A DNA stretch of 64,000 nt from Coriolopsis trogii (lineage: Eukaryota; Basidiomycota; Agaricomycetes; Polyporales; Polyporaceae). The stretch lies in contig JAHYIO010000033.1 of assembly GCA_020543525.1 (NCBI GenBank), positions 1,922,001 to 1,986,000 of the forward strand, given 5' to 3'. A program made the position numbers and the translations under genes. A model generated the notes under the pieces. It saw nothing but the letters and a program-made list of their open reading frames with translations. It was not told the DNA's origin and searched no databases. Below are positions 33,140 to 46,300 of the stretch, in pieces (the first letter of the stretch is position 1; each line of letters begins with the position of its first letter).

Positions 33140-35580
33140 ATGAGCAAAATACCACCCTCGCTCCTTTATTTAACCATCTACAATCCTACTCTCAAGCCTG
33201 CACTGCTACATCCCGACGACGAGGATGCTGAAGAACTCGGTCACATTCTGTTCCACACGGCACGGGAACATGCCGTCTCTCGAGACCGGATCCTGAGGCA
33301 GGTAGGCCTTGCAAAGGCCCTTGTGAATTTCTCAGAGTGAGTGTACGTACTCGCCAATGCCATCTCTATGACTGTGTCTGACTGAGTTATCACCCTAGGC
33401 TGTTCCATGCGGGGTTGCCATGCGAGAACGTCCATTCCCAAGCAAGGAGGATGATCATGCTCTCCCCGGAGCCAGATTTCTGGATGCATGCCGTGAGTGA
33501 GCTTCTCAAGCACATAAGTGCAGGATATCAACCGATGTCCTTTCTTGCAACGTCCTACCATTCTATATATCAACTTATTACGCCGATTGTTGCAGTGTTA
33601 TGAAGTGGGCAAGACTCCTAGACCTCCGCCACCCGCCAGCAAGGGTAAAGAAGCGAAGAGCAAGGCCAAAGGGAAAGAGAAGGAGCAGCCTGCACGACCT
33701 ACTGTCCTCTATGACTACCATGATAGTTCAGTACATGATATAGCACTGCGAGCACACTTCCAACGCGGATATGAGGAATTCAAGGTGAGGACCAGCGCAC
33801 TGGTCTCGTACATTTTCGATACCTGCATTCTGACGTTTATCAGCTTCTCCACGGTTCTTTCAGATCCATCATGTCCAATCTGGGCCAGCAAGCCTTGGAA
33901 CTCCAGCTTGAGCGATTCTTCACCGTGTGGGCGTGGAAATGGGATGTAGATGACGATGACTTCGGGGCTCATCTCGGTATGCCAATACAGTTGTGTATGA
34001 TCTTGAACTTACCCGACGAGTCCAGGCATACCCCTGCACCCTTCTCACGGCAAATTGACGCCTCTCCTGGACCAGTTTGCGTCCGGACTACCTGACGAAC
34101 TCATGGCATTTGCGCTAATGCCCCCTTACCTGATACCGTCCCGAACGCGGCGATACTCACCCGCCCTTGTTCGTTATGTCCTTGCACGCATCCCACCCCC
34201 CGCTACTCCGATATCGCAGAATCAGCCGTCTACCACTGTGGTCCATCCAGGATCAATACCCCCATCCACGAAGCAGGCCGTAAAAGCCAACCATGCCATT
34301 GAAGGGAAGCAAGCCGTTCAATCTGAAGGTGGTTTCACTATGCCGCTTGCAATGCCGAGTATGCCTGCTCTACCGCCCATGCCCAACATGACCTTTGGCT
34401 TGGATATGAAGAATGTCAAGTGGAACTGGCCGGGCTACTTTACCTTTGGCAAGGGCGGAGTTGGTGCGGCTAAATCAACCTCGCCTTCGCCACCCCCGCC
34501 GTCATCGATGCCCGCCAGCCTCGCCGCCTTGGTAGACGCTCCGAGGGATCTTTTGACCCCCGACTTAGAAGGGGTATCGGGACCTCGCGCCGTACGCAAG
34601 GATATTCCCGATGTCGATACTGCGTCCCTCCTCGAAGCTATCTCGACTGAGAGCATAGGTTCTTACACCCGCTCAGCTTCGCCGGCACCCTCCGCTCTTT
34701 CCAAGAGCTCTCATTTGGGAGAGGAGGTACAAAGCGGGCCCGATGCAAGCGGCACCCTTACGTCTATTTCTCCCGTTGAGGATGCAAGCGCATCGAATTC
34801 TACAGCTAAATGTTCGCCGCCACAATTACCATCATCCGAGATCGAGCCTCGTGTGTCTCGTACGTTCCTCGCATCAAACATTCACGTTGCTGGCACGCAA
34901 GATCCACTCAGTACACAGAAGAAACGCGTACTTCATCTGACAGTAAGTGGTGTCTCATGCATGTAACTCAATTCCAACTGATATTGCGATAGCAAGGTGA
35001 CTTGACGGTGGCCATTGTGGTGGATATGGATCATACGCTCGACTTGGCGCAGTTGGCTGCCGACGTAGTCGTATTGATATATGGGATGCAATCGATCGTC
35101 ACAGAGGAATCCAAGTATGTCGTCAGTACATGGCCATTCGTCAACGTAGGCTCAGACCTTGTCAGAAATGGAGAACAACAGATACCCTCAGCGGCGAAGA
35201 TTCTGCAGCCCAAAGACAGATATGTAGTGTCGATGGATGAGTACACATTGTCATCTCCTGGGTTTACTTCTCGATGCGAGCATCTATATAATGGCCAAGA
35301 GCTGTTGCGAAGGTCCGTGATCTGCATAGTAGCTCCAAGTCCTGCCACAAAGCTCAATGAGGTTTGGTGCTTTGACAGTGGATTGGACATCACAGAGGTG
35401 TTTTCTCGCGGACAGAACCCGCAACACTGGCACATAGGGAAGCGTGGACTGGGCACTGCTGCAGATGGGCGTCAGGTCGAAGGGGAAGTATTCATGGAAG
35501 TCGCTCGGAAGGAGACAACGTTGACGGATGTGGATAATGAACTCGCTAGTGTTGTGAGGAGGCACGTCGAGCAATTGTAG
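33140..35580 (+). CDS. CCZ1: Vacuolar fusion protein CCZ1 homolog
   Basis: Six exons (33140-33336, 33399-33492, 33596-33784, 33844-33976, 34026-34942, 34993-35580) encode 705 residues. The N-terminus LLYLTIYNPTLKP followed by DDEDAEELGHILFHTARE and RDRILRQVGLAKALVNFSE is the first longin domain of CCZ1. CCZ1 with MON1 forms the guanine-nucleotide exchange factor that activates the Rab GTPase Ypt7/Rab7 on late endosomes, vacuoles and autophagosomes. The middle third holds a disordered Ser/Pro-rich insert (residues about 230-440), and the C-terminus regains strand-rich sequence (GDLTVAIVVDMDHTLDLAQL) fitting a later longin-like domain. Confidence 0.88.
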
Positions 35581-35747
35581 TGGGATGTCGGCTGTCCTTG
35601 CGTAGAATTACGTCGATGATACATACTTTACTGCAGGACGCGTGCGGGTGACGTGGGCGCCTAGATGAGGCGCTTCTGGAGAGTACGCGGCCGTGTCCAG
35701 TGGCTCTTCGTTTTTGTACTTTGACTTCGCTCCTACCACGACCACTA

Positions 35748-35759
35748 ATGCTATGCTGA
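35748..35759 (+). promoter_or_regulatory. Minimal uORF overlapping the deubiquitinase start
   Basis: An ATG five bases before the chosen start opens a 3-codon frame (Met-Leu-Cys-stop) whose TGA overlaps the first codons of the main frame. It could lower translation of the main frame by start-site competition; the main ATG has the better base at -3 (G rather than C). Confidence 0.4.
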
Positions 35760-38700
35760 CGCCGCCTTCGCCATCAAGCTCCCCCTCATTGCCCGCGCAC
35801 GACTCGACGAACAGTCGCAAGAGACAACGCTCGTTATCCATGGAATCAGAGGCTTCTACTTCTTCGCCAAAACGTGCGGCCTCGCGAGACCCGCAAGCCG
35901 TCCAACCATCTAACAGTGATGCTATTCCTCCTATTTCTCCAGCCACAGGCGCGGACGCTGCAGCCGAGAATGACATCGACGCGTACATGGCCGAGCAGGG
36001 CGACGACCATGGAGTGGCCCTTTCTGCACCCGCGCAGTCCAATATGGCCTCCGAGTGGACCCCAGCGAAGAAGCTGCAACATGTAGAGGATGGAACGAAG
36101 CGACCAATGGTCGCAGGTGAGACGTGGTACATTGTCTCGCGACGATGGTACCACAGATGGAGGAAGGCGATGACCGGGCAAGAGGACAAGGAGGGGAGAG
36201 TGGAGGAGAAAGACGTCGGCCCGGTTGACAATAGTTCGCTGTGCGGCTCGACTGGAGAGATCATCACTGGATTGGTCGAACATGTCGACTGCGAGTTCGT
36301 GCCAGAGGATGTATGGAACTTGCTTGTCCAATGGTGCGTACATCAAAGTCATCTTGGTTAGAGTGGTGAGCGAGCGGCGAAAACCGATAATAGTACCGGA
36401 ATTACTTGCACCTAGTATATGGCGCTTTGCGCTGTGCCTTCAGCGGACCCGTTGCAACCCGCGCAGGCGTTATGCAAGCCGTGTTATATGCGTGGCTTGC
36501 ACATGCCTCCATTACTCGATATTGGTGGACGAGCGCATGCGCTTGCAGCTATTCCTCGCTCCCGCCTTATTCTCCGCGCGAAGATGACATCGTGGCGGCA
36601 TAATAACCTGGGGGTCGTCAAACTCATAACACACTTGTTCCACAGGTATGGCCCACCAAAGTTCGCACTACCACGCAAGGTCATCGAACGAGGGATGCTG
36701 AAAGAACCTACGCTGGAAACTCGTCCGCCGAAGTTCCATGTCCATCTACTGACACCATCCAGCGTCCCGGGTCAGTCTACGCCGGTCAAGACTGTAAAAG
36801 TCTCCGCCGCGGACAAGGTTGCTGACGCACGGAAAGCATTCGCGGAGGCCATCTCTACTGCGAAAGCTCTTCCGGGCGAATATCGCGTGTGGCGGATTCC
36901 CTCAAGTGCTACATCGGAGGTCTTGCTCTTGCCCGTGGACACATTACGGAAATGTGGCGCGAGCCTGGTAGACAAGGACGAGAGTACCGTCGAAGAAGAA
37001 TTCGTTGACTCAAGCGAGGCATTCGTGGTAGAATTTAAGCAGAGGGGCGAGTGGGTTGTCGATGCCTCTTCGCTCTCTGATCGAGCTTCGTCGCCTCCCC
37101 CGCAACCGCCACCTCCGCCACCCACACAATCTGGAGCACTGTTTGGTGCGCAACCAGACTTCTTCACTCATCTGCAGCAGAAGAGCGCGCCTGCCGTGGG
37201 TTCCACGGCAGTATCTCCCTTCAAAGCTGGTGCGGCTATCTCGGTCAGTAAACCGAGCTCCTCAGCGCGACCGAAAGCGCAGCATGACCCTGGTACAATG
37301 GGCCTTGGCAACATGTTAGTGTTTTGCACTAGATCATATGCGTGTTGATATACTCACGACATCGAAGGGGTAACACTTGCTTCATGAACTCCGCTCTGCA
37401 ATGCCTCGTCCATACGCCAGAACTTATGGACTACTTCCTGACGGGCGTGTATGAGGAGGAGCTTAACCCAGATAATCCTTTGGGAATGCAGGGATTGATT
37501 GCGCAGGCCTTCGGCGCGCTCTTGAGGCGCATATGGGACAGGGACTCGACTTCGTCATCGTATACGCCCCGCGAATTCAAACAAACGTTGCAGCGATTCG
37601 CGCCGCAGTTCAGCGGGTACCAGCAGCATGACTCTCAAGAACTCGTCGCCTTTCTCTTGGATGGCTTACACGAAGATCTTAATCGTGTGCTGAAGAAGCC
37701 ATATGTCGAGAAGCCTGATTGGGAAGGGGGAGGCGACAAGGAGCTTGTGCAGTTGGCGAACGTATCCTGGGAAGGATACATGAAGCGAAACGACAGCGTC
37801 GTCGTCGACCTATTCCAGGGCCAGTACCAGAGTACTCTGGTATGTCCAGAATGTCGAAAGGTGTGTTTGATGGCTTTCCGAGCAGAAACTTAAGACAATG
37901 CTGATCGCGCGCTCAGGTCTCCATAACATTCGACCCGTTCATGTACCTTACATTGCCCCTTCCAGTGCAGAAGAAGTGGCAACATGACATCTTGTATATC
38001 CCTTGGGATCTAGAGAAGCCGCATGTTCGGGTATGCTTACGTCTCGTTTTACAGAGTCGCAACGAGTTCATCACTTCGTCAGGTACCAGTTGAGTTGAAC
38101 CGTGACTCTTCGTTCAAGGAAGTTCGCCAGCTTCTGGGTCGATGGATGGGTGCCAATCCGGACAACGTGCGTTACCATAACTTTCCTCCTTGCCTTGGTT
38201 GCTGACAATGACCTCTTCAGCTCCTCACGCTCGAAATGTTCAACCATCGGTTCTACAAGAACCTCGACGACACCATCATGTGTGACGAGATGGCAGAGAA
38301 TGATGTCGTCGTCTGCTTCGAGTTGCCTTGTCATGCTCAGCAGAGCAGGACGTACAAACCAGAGCCTACAGACCCATTCATCATCCCAGTCTTCGCCGCC
38401 GAGGCTGTGTCTTCGCGACCCACTTACGGACGTGGCTCCAACTTGTTTGGGTACCCCTTCATTGCGGTCATTACCCACGAGCAGGCTAAGGATCCCGAGA
38501 CAATCTACGACGCTGTCGCCGATCGTCTGCAGCGCTGGACGGCTCATTCGCGCGACCTCTTCAACTGGGTGGCTGGGCGTTCGGACGACATGGAGCCGGT
38601 TCACATCCCCTTGACGAGATCGCCTCTCAAGGAATCCGTTACGGAGATTACGGAGAACGGCGAGGTCGTCACTATCGAGCAGGAGGTTCCAGAGGAAGGA

Positions 38701-40258
38701 GACATCGTCGACGAGAAAGCTTCAGTTGTACAACAGGCTGACGAAGACATGGACTTGGATGAGAGCGTACCTCGCAGGACTGGCTTCAAGCGCGATATCT
38801 TCAGTATCCGAGTGCAGAAGGGTAATCAGCCGTATGGCATTGGCTACAATTCCTACGGTTCGACGCCCGGCCGGTACGATTCCTGGGAACAGCGCTATTC
38901 CACTTCCAAGGATGGTGTCCTCCTTCGCCGCGATGACGCGTTCTTCATCGAGTTCGACGATCCTGTGAAGAGTTACTACTTTGGGGATGACCGCTCTCGT
39001 TGGGAGTACGCTCTCTGGGACAAATGGGAGGAATTCGTACACCCCGACCTTGCCGCCTCTCGCAAGGCCGCCTCGACGCAGAAGCAGAAAGGCATCACGC
39101 TGCAGGACTGTCTGGACGAGTTCACGCGCGAGGAGGAGCTGGGAGAAGATGACCTGTGGTATTGTCCTCGTTGCAAGAAGCATCAGCGAGCGACGAAGCG
39201 CTTTGGTCTATGGAAGGTGCCGGACGTCCTCGTTGTGCACTTGAAGCGATTCAGCAACAGCCGGATGCTCAGGGACAAGATCGATACGTTTGTCGACTTC
39301 CCGATCGAGGGTCTGGATATCACTTCTATGGTGGGCGAGCGGATAGTCGGGAAGCGGCTGCGCGAGCAAGGCGTCGACGTCGAGGCATTGGGTCTGAACG
39401 ACTTGGAGGAGCCGCTGGTCTATGACCTGTTTGCGGTCGATGAACACCTCGGCGGCCTGGGTGGAGGACACTATCGTGCGTATGCGATGAACCACATCAC
39501 CGGCAAATGGTACCATTTCGACGATTCCTATGTGACGCCTTCGCGCGCGGAAGCAGCGGTGGTGAGTGCTCGGGTTATATTGACGGTACAGCAGAGCTAA
39601 CGAGCGATGAGTACAGAACGCCAACGCGTATCTCCTCTTCTACAGACGTCGTACAAGCCATCCACTCGGAGGGAAGAGTTACGAGAAGATCGAGGCTGCA
39701 CGCCACCGTCCAAAGACCGAGATCAAGGCGGTGCCACGGGAGGAGGTACAACTCCCTACGCCCCCGAGTGAAGGCTCGATTTCTCGAGGAGACCCGTCCG
39801 GGGGAAGCACTTCGGCCACCATTCTCGAATGGCCGACCCCGAACTCCATGGGGCCTTCCTCCCCTAGCTCGCCTCCACCGCCTCTGGAGAATCTGCCGCC
39901 TTCGTTTGACGAAGCCTTGTTCGATCCTATCGTTCCTGACGCCTCGCTGAGTGAGATTCAGCTCTCGACGTCCCAGTTGACCTTCCCCGATCCTTCGTCC
40001 CGTGGGTCACCATCATCTATAGACGCGGAGCCTGACCTCGACGATGACGACAAGGACGGTCCTTTCTATCAGCCTGACTCTGAGGACGGGCTTGCTGAGT
40101 TTTCGGAGACCTCCGTGAGGCTACGGCGGGCGAAGTTCTCAGGCGATGGTTCCCAAGACGAGGACGAGGGACTGATTGACGACATGACGGACGTCTTGAT
40201 GACACCCGCCGAATCAGAGTTGGACGAGAACGAGAGCGCGAGCGTGTCGTCGAGATAG
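35753..40258 (+). CDS. Ubiquitin carboxyl-terminal hydrolase, USP4/11/15 - Ubp12 type
   Basis: Seven exons (35753-36333, 36646-37314, 37368-37860, 37917-38030, 38083-38166, 38221-39561, 39617-40258) encode 1307 residues. Domains: disordered start, a DUSP domain ([18 protein letters not shown] to [10 protein letters not shown]), a ubiquitin-like stretch, then a split USP catalytic core. The Cys box [13 protein letters not shown] has Cys near residue 421, the zinc-ribbon pairs are CPEC and CPRC, and the His box [15 protein letters not shown] has His near residue 1064. It removes ubiquitin from protein substrates. After the core (YLLFYRRRT) there is a 190-residue acidic Ser-rich tail in the same frame. 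Intron 1 is 312 bp, far longer than its neighbours, and intron 2 ends in AAG. Confidence 0.92.
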
Positions 40259-40885
40259 AACTATGACACGAATTGCAGAGACGTACGACAGCAGTCAATT
40301 CACATACGGACTAGTGTTACGTTTTATGACCGTTAAATAGCTAGATACCGTTAATGTGTATGTCGTAGAGCACAGAACGATGTAATCCCAATACTGGCCC
40401 CTGTTCGACCCTGGGTACGATGTGCGCATCAACTGTGCTTGTAAGCGAGTAGAGAGTGTGTATTCGTTACAACCCTCACTCACGCAAGCGTTCATTGGAT
40501 ACTTATTCGTGCTATCTATGGCTTCTAGGCCTTGCCTATGCCTTGATTGCGACGCACGACCAATTGTCGAACGTCGAGACTAGACGGTGAGTCTCGGCCA
40601 AGTGCACGACGCTCATGCAGCCTATCAGCAACAGCGAAGCTTGCACTTTGAATAGCTCATACGGACTGGAACCGTATCGATCCCGGAGAGAGAGCCAAGG
40701 GTTGAGCCGCGTTCAGGTAAGCACACCATAAGCAACCATCTGACTGTCACTCGCAGCCCGGCGTGAGTACGTGCAGGCTACGCTCCGGCGGGCCCAGAGA
40801 TGTGTCTCGATCTCCTATAATTGATCTTGCAGTCAACTGAGTCGACCATCATCGTTCCCCCGCTTCCATCTCCAGGATATCAGCG
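40259..40885. other. Interval between deubiquitinase and dihydroxyacetone kinase
   Basis: 627 bp, no coding sequence supported. Holds the deubiquitinase 3' end and the DAK promoter. Confidence 0.5.
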
Positions 40886-43383
40886 ATGTCCATCCAATGT
40901 GAGCATCCAGCTGCTTGTCTCAGTGCCTATCCCCAGACTGAGTATGACGTCAATATGTAGCGAAGCACTTCCTGAACGACCCTGACACTCTCGTCCTCGA
41001 CTCGCTCAAGGGGCTCTGCGCTCTCAACCCACAGCTTGGTCTTGACACAGAGAACAAGAGTGAGCTCCTGGCGCAACACGGTACCTCGAGGGAAGGGCAG
41101 TGAGATCTGACTCGCACATCAGTCGTCTTTGCCGCCGCTCAAGACCGTTCGAAGGTCGCGATCATCTGTGGAGGAGGATCGGGACACGAGCCGTCCCATG
41201 CGGGCTTCGTTGGTGAGTTGCACCTAGCATACTCAGGAAGGACAGTCATCTGATCATGCTCAAGGCGAGGGAATCCTTACCGGTGGGTCGTGCAACCATC
41301 CTAGCTACCGTGCTTTCCACTGACACGACCCATACAACCCAGCTGCGGTATGCGGTAGCATCTTCGCTTCGCCAAACCCTGCTCAGGTTAGGCGTGGTAT
41401 AGATCTTGTAGAGAACGATAACGGGTGCGTATGGGGCATGATATCTCCAACCGGTAGTGTCCTGACGTATCGATACGACCCTAGGACTGTCATCATCGTC
41501 AAGTATGCATGATCCCCAACTCCTTCTGTCCACTTCACACTCACAAAGACGTGCAGAAACTACACAGGTGATATCCTCAACTTTGGTCTGGCCAAAGAGC
41601 AGTATGCAGCTCAGCACCCTGCCAAGGCCGACAAAGTCAAGTTCGTCATTGTCGGGGATGATGTCGCTGTGGGCAAGACACAAGGGAAGATCGTTGGGCG
41701 CAGGTACGTTCACACACAGATGCATCGTTGTCGCGTTGGCTCAGGACTGTGACAGGGGTCTCGCGGGGACCTGTGTCGTGTACAAGGTTGCTGGCGCTTT
41801 AGCGAAACGCGGCGCGAGCCTCGACGAAGTCTACAACACCGCACAGTGGGTTGCGTCCCGTGTCGGGACCATTGGGGTCGGTTTGGAGCACTGCCATGTG
41901 AGTTCTTCTGGCTTGTGTTACCCCACGTTCTCCAGATCTGAGAGTTGGCAGGTTCCTGGTACCGCTGCGGGGGAGTCTCACTTGGGACCGACTGAGATTG
42001 AAATCGGAATGGGTATCCACAATGAACCCGGACACCGACGGTTATCTCCTGTTCCTCCGCTCTCGGATCTTCTCCCACAACTCGTCGAGTTTCTGACCGT
42101 TACGACTGACCCGGAGCGTTCATTCTTGCCTTTCAAGAATGATGGTACGGATCGCGTGGTGCTTCTGGTCAACAACCTCGGCGGAACGAGCGAGCTCGAG
42201 CTGGCCGGTGTCGCGGGCGAGGCGCGCCGTGCGCTTGAGAGCAAGGGCATCAAGGTCGAACGCTTGATTGCTGGAACATTCATGGTACGTTCGCCCAGTC
42301 GTTTCGATGCGACGATGAAGTGCCAATGAGCGAACCGTGCCTCCAGACGAGTCTGAACATGCCCGGTTTTTCGATCACAACGCTCCTGCTGCCCACGGAG
42401 TCCGAATCCGGCGCTCCGGAGAGTTCCCTCTTGCTATCGCTCCTGGACGAGCCCGCGAGCGTTCCCGGCTGGAAGTGGGCTTCGACGACAGTTCCTCCCG
42501 CTGCGGACCAGATCGCCTCTGGCGCGAAGAAGGAGACCGCCGCCGCTGCTGCGCCCAAGGACATTGTCAAGCTCCGCGCCCAAGATCCGAAGGCGTTCAA
42601 TGCATCTGTCGAGCGGGCATGCAAGGCCCTCGCCGACGCCGAACCGGAGATCACGCGTATGGACAACATCGCGGGTGACGGTGACTGTGGCCTGACGCTC
42701 AAGGCCGGCGCTGGTGGTACGTGTTTTTTTCGTTTCGTTGTGTTTCTGCTGGGAAGACGGGTGCCACTCGCTCACGGCTATTGTGTTCGCGGACGGAACC
42801 ACGACTCGGCTCGAACAGCGGTGTTGAAGGGGCTTCAGGAGGGCCGGATCTCAGGCGAAGATGTCACCCGGTCCGTCATCGCGGTCGCGAAGGTGGCCGA
42901 GGAGCAGATGGGCGGCACAAGCGGTGCACTGTACTCGTACGTGCCTGTCTCATCTTTTGTTAATTTGTTGTTTGCCTTTGAAGATACTCAGTTCGGAACG
43001 TTCTTCGATGCAGGATCTTCTTCTCTGCACTGGCTCAGGGCTTGCAGGCGAACGCGGCGGGCTCAGAGACCCTCACGCCCGCGCTGTGGTCCGCGGCGCT
43101 GTCGTCTGCGTTGACGAAGCTGTACACGTACACACGCGCGCGGCCGCCGTCGCGTACTCTGGTGGATCCCCTCGCGGCGTTCATCGAGGCCCTCGCGGAG
43201 GGCAAGGGTGAGAACTCGGTGGCAGCCGCGAAGGCTGCGAGCGAGGCTGCGCTGAAGACGCGGGACCTTGAGGCGAAGGCGGGTAGGAGCGCGTATGTGG
43301 AGGGTGATAGGCTCAAGGAGGAGAGAGTGCCCGACCCTGGCGCGTGGGGTGTCAAGGTGCTGCTCGAGAGTTTGCTCGAGTGA
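40886..43383 (+). CDS. DAK1: Dihydroxyacetone (glycerone) kinase
   Basis: Twelve exons (40886-40898, 40961-41059, 41123-41212, 41265-41282, 41343-41424, 41485-41502, 41557-41703, 41756-41897, 41952-42284, 42347-42716, 42819-42936, 43014-43383) encode 599 residues, the usual length of ATP-dependent DAKs. The DhaK half shows GGGSGHEPSHAGFV, VKNYTGDILNFGLA, VGDDVAVGK and GLEHCHVPG, whose His binds dihydroxyacetone covalently. The DhaL half shows IAGDGDCGLTLKAGAG for ATP/Mg binding and GGTSGALYS. It phosphorylates dihydroxyacetone for entry into glycolysis and detoxification, in the cytosol. Two exons are only 18 nt long, and intron 3 ends in AAG. The symbol follows the yeast ortholog family. Confidence 0.95.
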
Positions 43384-46300
43384 AGATCAGCTTCGGACTG
43401 TACGAGTAAACCAACCAAGGGCGGGCAGGATGAGAGTGTGGTGAAGAGCTGAATTGCGCGGAAGATGATGCATGTATGAACACATTGTCGCTCTAAGGTA
43501 CATATGTACGCTGTGTATACTGTCTATGGAAGATCGAGCTTGCTAGACCGAGGCCTTCAGTAGGCGTGTACACGTACCTACACTCGTCGCGCCCGGCGAC
43601 ATGGTCTTTCTGGCCCGCTCAGGAACGTTAACCTCATGGGTTCCTAAGCCTGGGCTTGAGAATCCAGTAAGTACTGGAGCATGCTACCCAGCCTACCCTG
43701 CAGTGGTTTGCGTTTGATTCGTATGGAAAGTCTTCCCTGGACGCCCTGGCTGAAGAACGATGTCCTAATCTGGATCACACAAAGCCAAGAGAAAAACAAA
43801 AGAAACTAGTCCCTATGTGGTGTGGAGGATGACCACGTGGCCGTCGATCCTGGACCTCAGCTGTGGCAAGGGTCGTCAGTGGTGACATGATTCGGGGCCG
43901 GGAGAGTTAGGTGACCTGTGAGGGGGCTAAGGCACCGCGCACAAGGTACATAATCCATAGGTGTACATGTCGAGGAACGCTGCAGATACAAGCGAGGTGT
44001 TAGTCGCGAATCATGTCTGGTACCGGAGGGACTGGCTGCTCAGACCGAGGGCTCCGCGCCGCGCGGAGAGGAGCATACGGACACCCAGATCGCGCCGGGG
44101 TCCGTCAATCTCAATCTCGCCACTTGCGCAATGCGCGCCATGGCCTCGTCCGAGTCGTCGCCCGCGCGGGAGACGAGGTCCCGTGCCCAGCGTGCGTGAC
44201 CCGTCTGGCAGTGCGGCACCGCGGGCGATCGGTCGTCCTCGGGTGTCACAGGGCGCGTGATCGTGTGTGGGAGGCGTGCGTTTGGGTTAGACTTGGGGCG
44301 GCACGCGCACTCGTTCCTTGAAGGTGGCTAAGCCGCAAGCAGCCCGTCGCTCGTGGGCCTTGGTGCCTTGTGCACGTTCATGCGATGGGTGTGGGGTATC
44401 GTGACTGCGAGACGTGTGCGTCGGGCGGGGTACCTGGACGGCGATCGGGTCCCTGCAGTTTTGGGACGCGAGGCGGGGGTCATATGGCGGGAGGGATGCG
44501 GTTACCTGCGACGCAACTGGAGTCTGGAGTCTCGGTCGCTCCGCTGCATGTGCGCGGTCAGACATCGAAGGACAGGACCCTCGGGCATCAAGGACTCGTG
44601 CTTCAAACTTACCACAAGCTGTCGAGCAGACTATGAACGTTGAGCCGCATGGGTGAGGGGGCGCAACCCAGATGACCTGCTTCTATGTCGTGCTAAGAAT
44701 ACGACTGAATGCAGCCATGGGTGTGGCCAGTAAGATGCAACCGTTGAAGGATTGGGGCGCGTACATTGGAATTCCGGTCTCGCGCGGCCGGAATGGAGCA
44801 TCATATCGGTGACCTTCACGTCCCTCGAGAGCCTGGAGGGTTGGGTCCCCAGTGCATGCATCCGTGGACGGTGAGTGGCATTGAGTGCATTGCTCGACCC
44901 GGCTGCACATGGGGGAAGGCTTTTGAGTTCGAACTTTGCCCTTGCTGCACTGCCGACATGCCCGACCGAGTCGCGCGTGGATGACTGTGGACGATCCTGC
45001 ATAAACGACAGTCAACTGAGACGAGTGTGGAGGCCTGCCAAGTTGGGCCGTCGCGGATGGATTTTCGTGAGCGCGGGCTGGGTCCCGGCGATACGGAGGC
45101 TGTCGGATGATGTTGGGGCCAGCATTTGATGATCTCCGCAGCGACCTGCTCGCAAACGTAAGGCGCGTAAAGGGTCAATTGAAGGTATGAACGTCTCGTC
45201 GGGCGATGGAAGCCGGGCATAGAAAGGCTAAAATGCCGGACATACCTCGTAGGATCGCTTGCGACCAGAGAGAAGAGACGGAGAACCGGTAGACCTACAT
45301 AGTGGAGAACCATAGGGTGTCTGCCAGTAGAAGAGCGCTACTTGGTGAGATGATAGTGGAGTAAGTACAGGCACATAACGTCGTAATCCCGGGCCCGCAG
45401 GACTGCTGGGAGGACTTCTATTACATGTACAGATAGCCTGCCGAAACAGATCCCAGATTCAGATGTGCGCATATCTTGTCGAGTCTGTCCCATACTGTAC
45501 ATACCTCGCCCAGGTACCGGTGCGAACTGGGTCCGGACTGGAGTATGTACTCGGTCGAGGGGTCTTACGACACATTCGCATACCTCTTTTGTCCTCAACT
45601 TGGATAGGAACACACAGTCATGATATATTGGAGACGGGTAACAGGGATAGGTCAGCGAGCAAGTGACATCGCGTGGAGGAGCCATCATCAGGTGCTCGAA
45701 CAGTACCTGAACACATACGCATCTCCATGCTGCCACCGCGTATGCGGAGGCGGGAGGTCATATGTGGTAACAGCAGGCACCATGTTACTCCAGAATGCAT
45801 GCATAGCAGATGCTCTATTCATAGAGGCAAAAGCGCGGAAGAGACCGGCGAGGTCCCAGGCGGCACCATGGATCAAATCGAGTGGTTGGATGCAGTTTAG
45901 GACGCATCATGCCATCACCCTGGAGCCTGCTGTTTTTCGAGTATTGAGGATGGAGATGTGCTTGCTATGGAGAATCGGAGACCTGTGCCGACATAAGACG
46001 TGTTGACAGGTGGTGCATGTGCAGTCTGCTGCGAAAATATGATGACATGTACATACAGTACTCGGTTGGCGAAAGAACACAGATGACAGATGGTCGCGAC
46101 GCGACGTTCGGTGGGGCGGCGGTCATAGGCGGTGGACTAACGCGAGCGAGGATAGGACTGTGGGAAAACATGAGAGATGTACGCGATAGGAGAGGGAGCG
46201 TGGATGAAGATATTGGATGAAAGTGGGACGACAAGGGTTGGCGCGGCGTTCAGTAAGATTCTGCCGACGGGGAGGGATCGAGGGGGTGAATTTGGGATTT

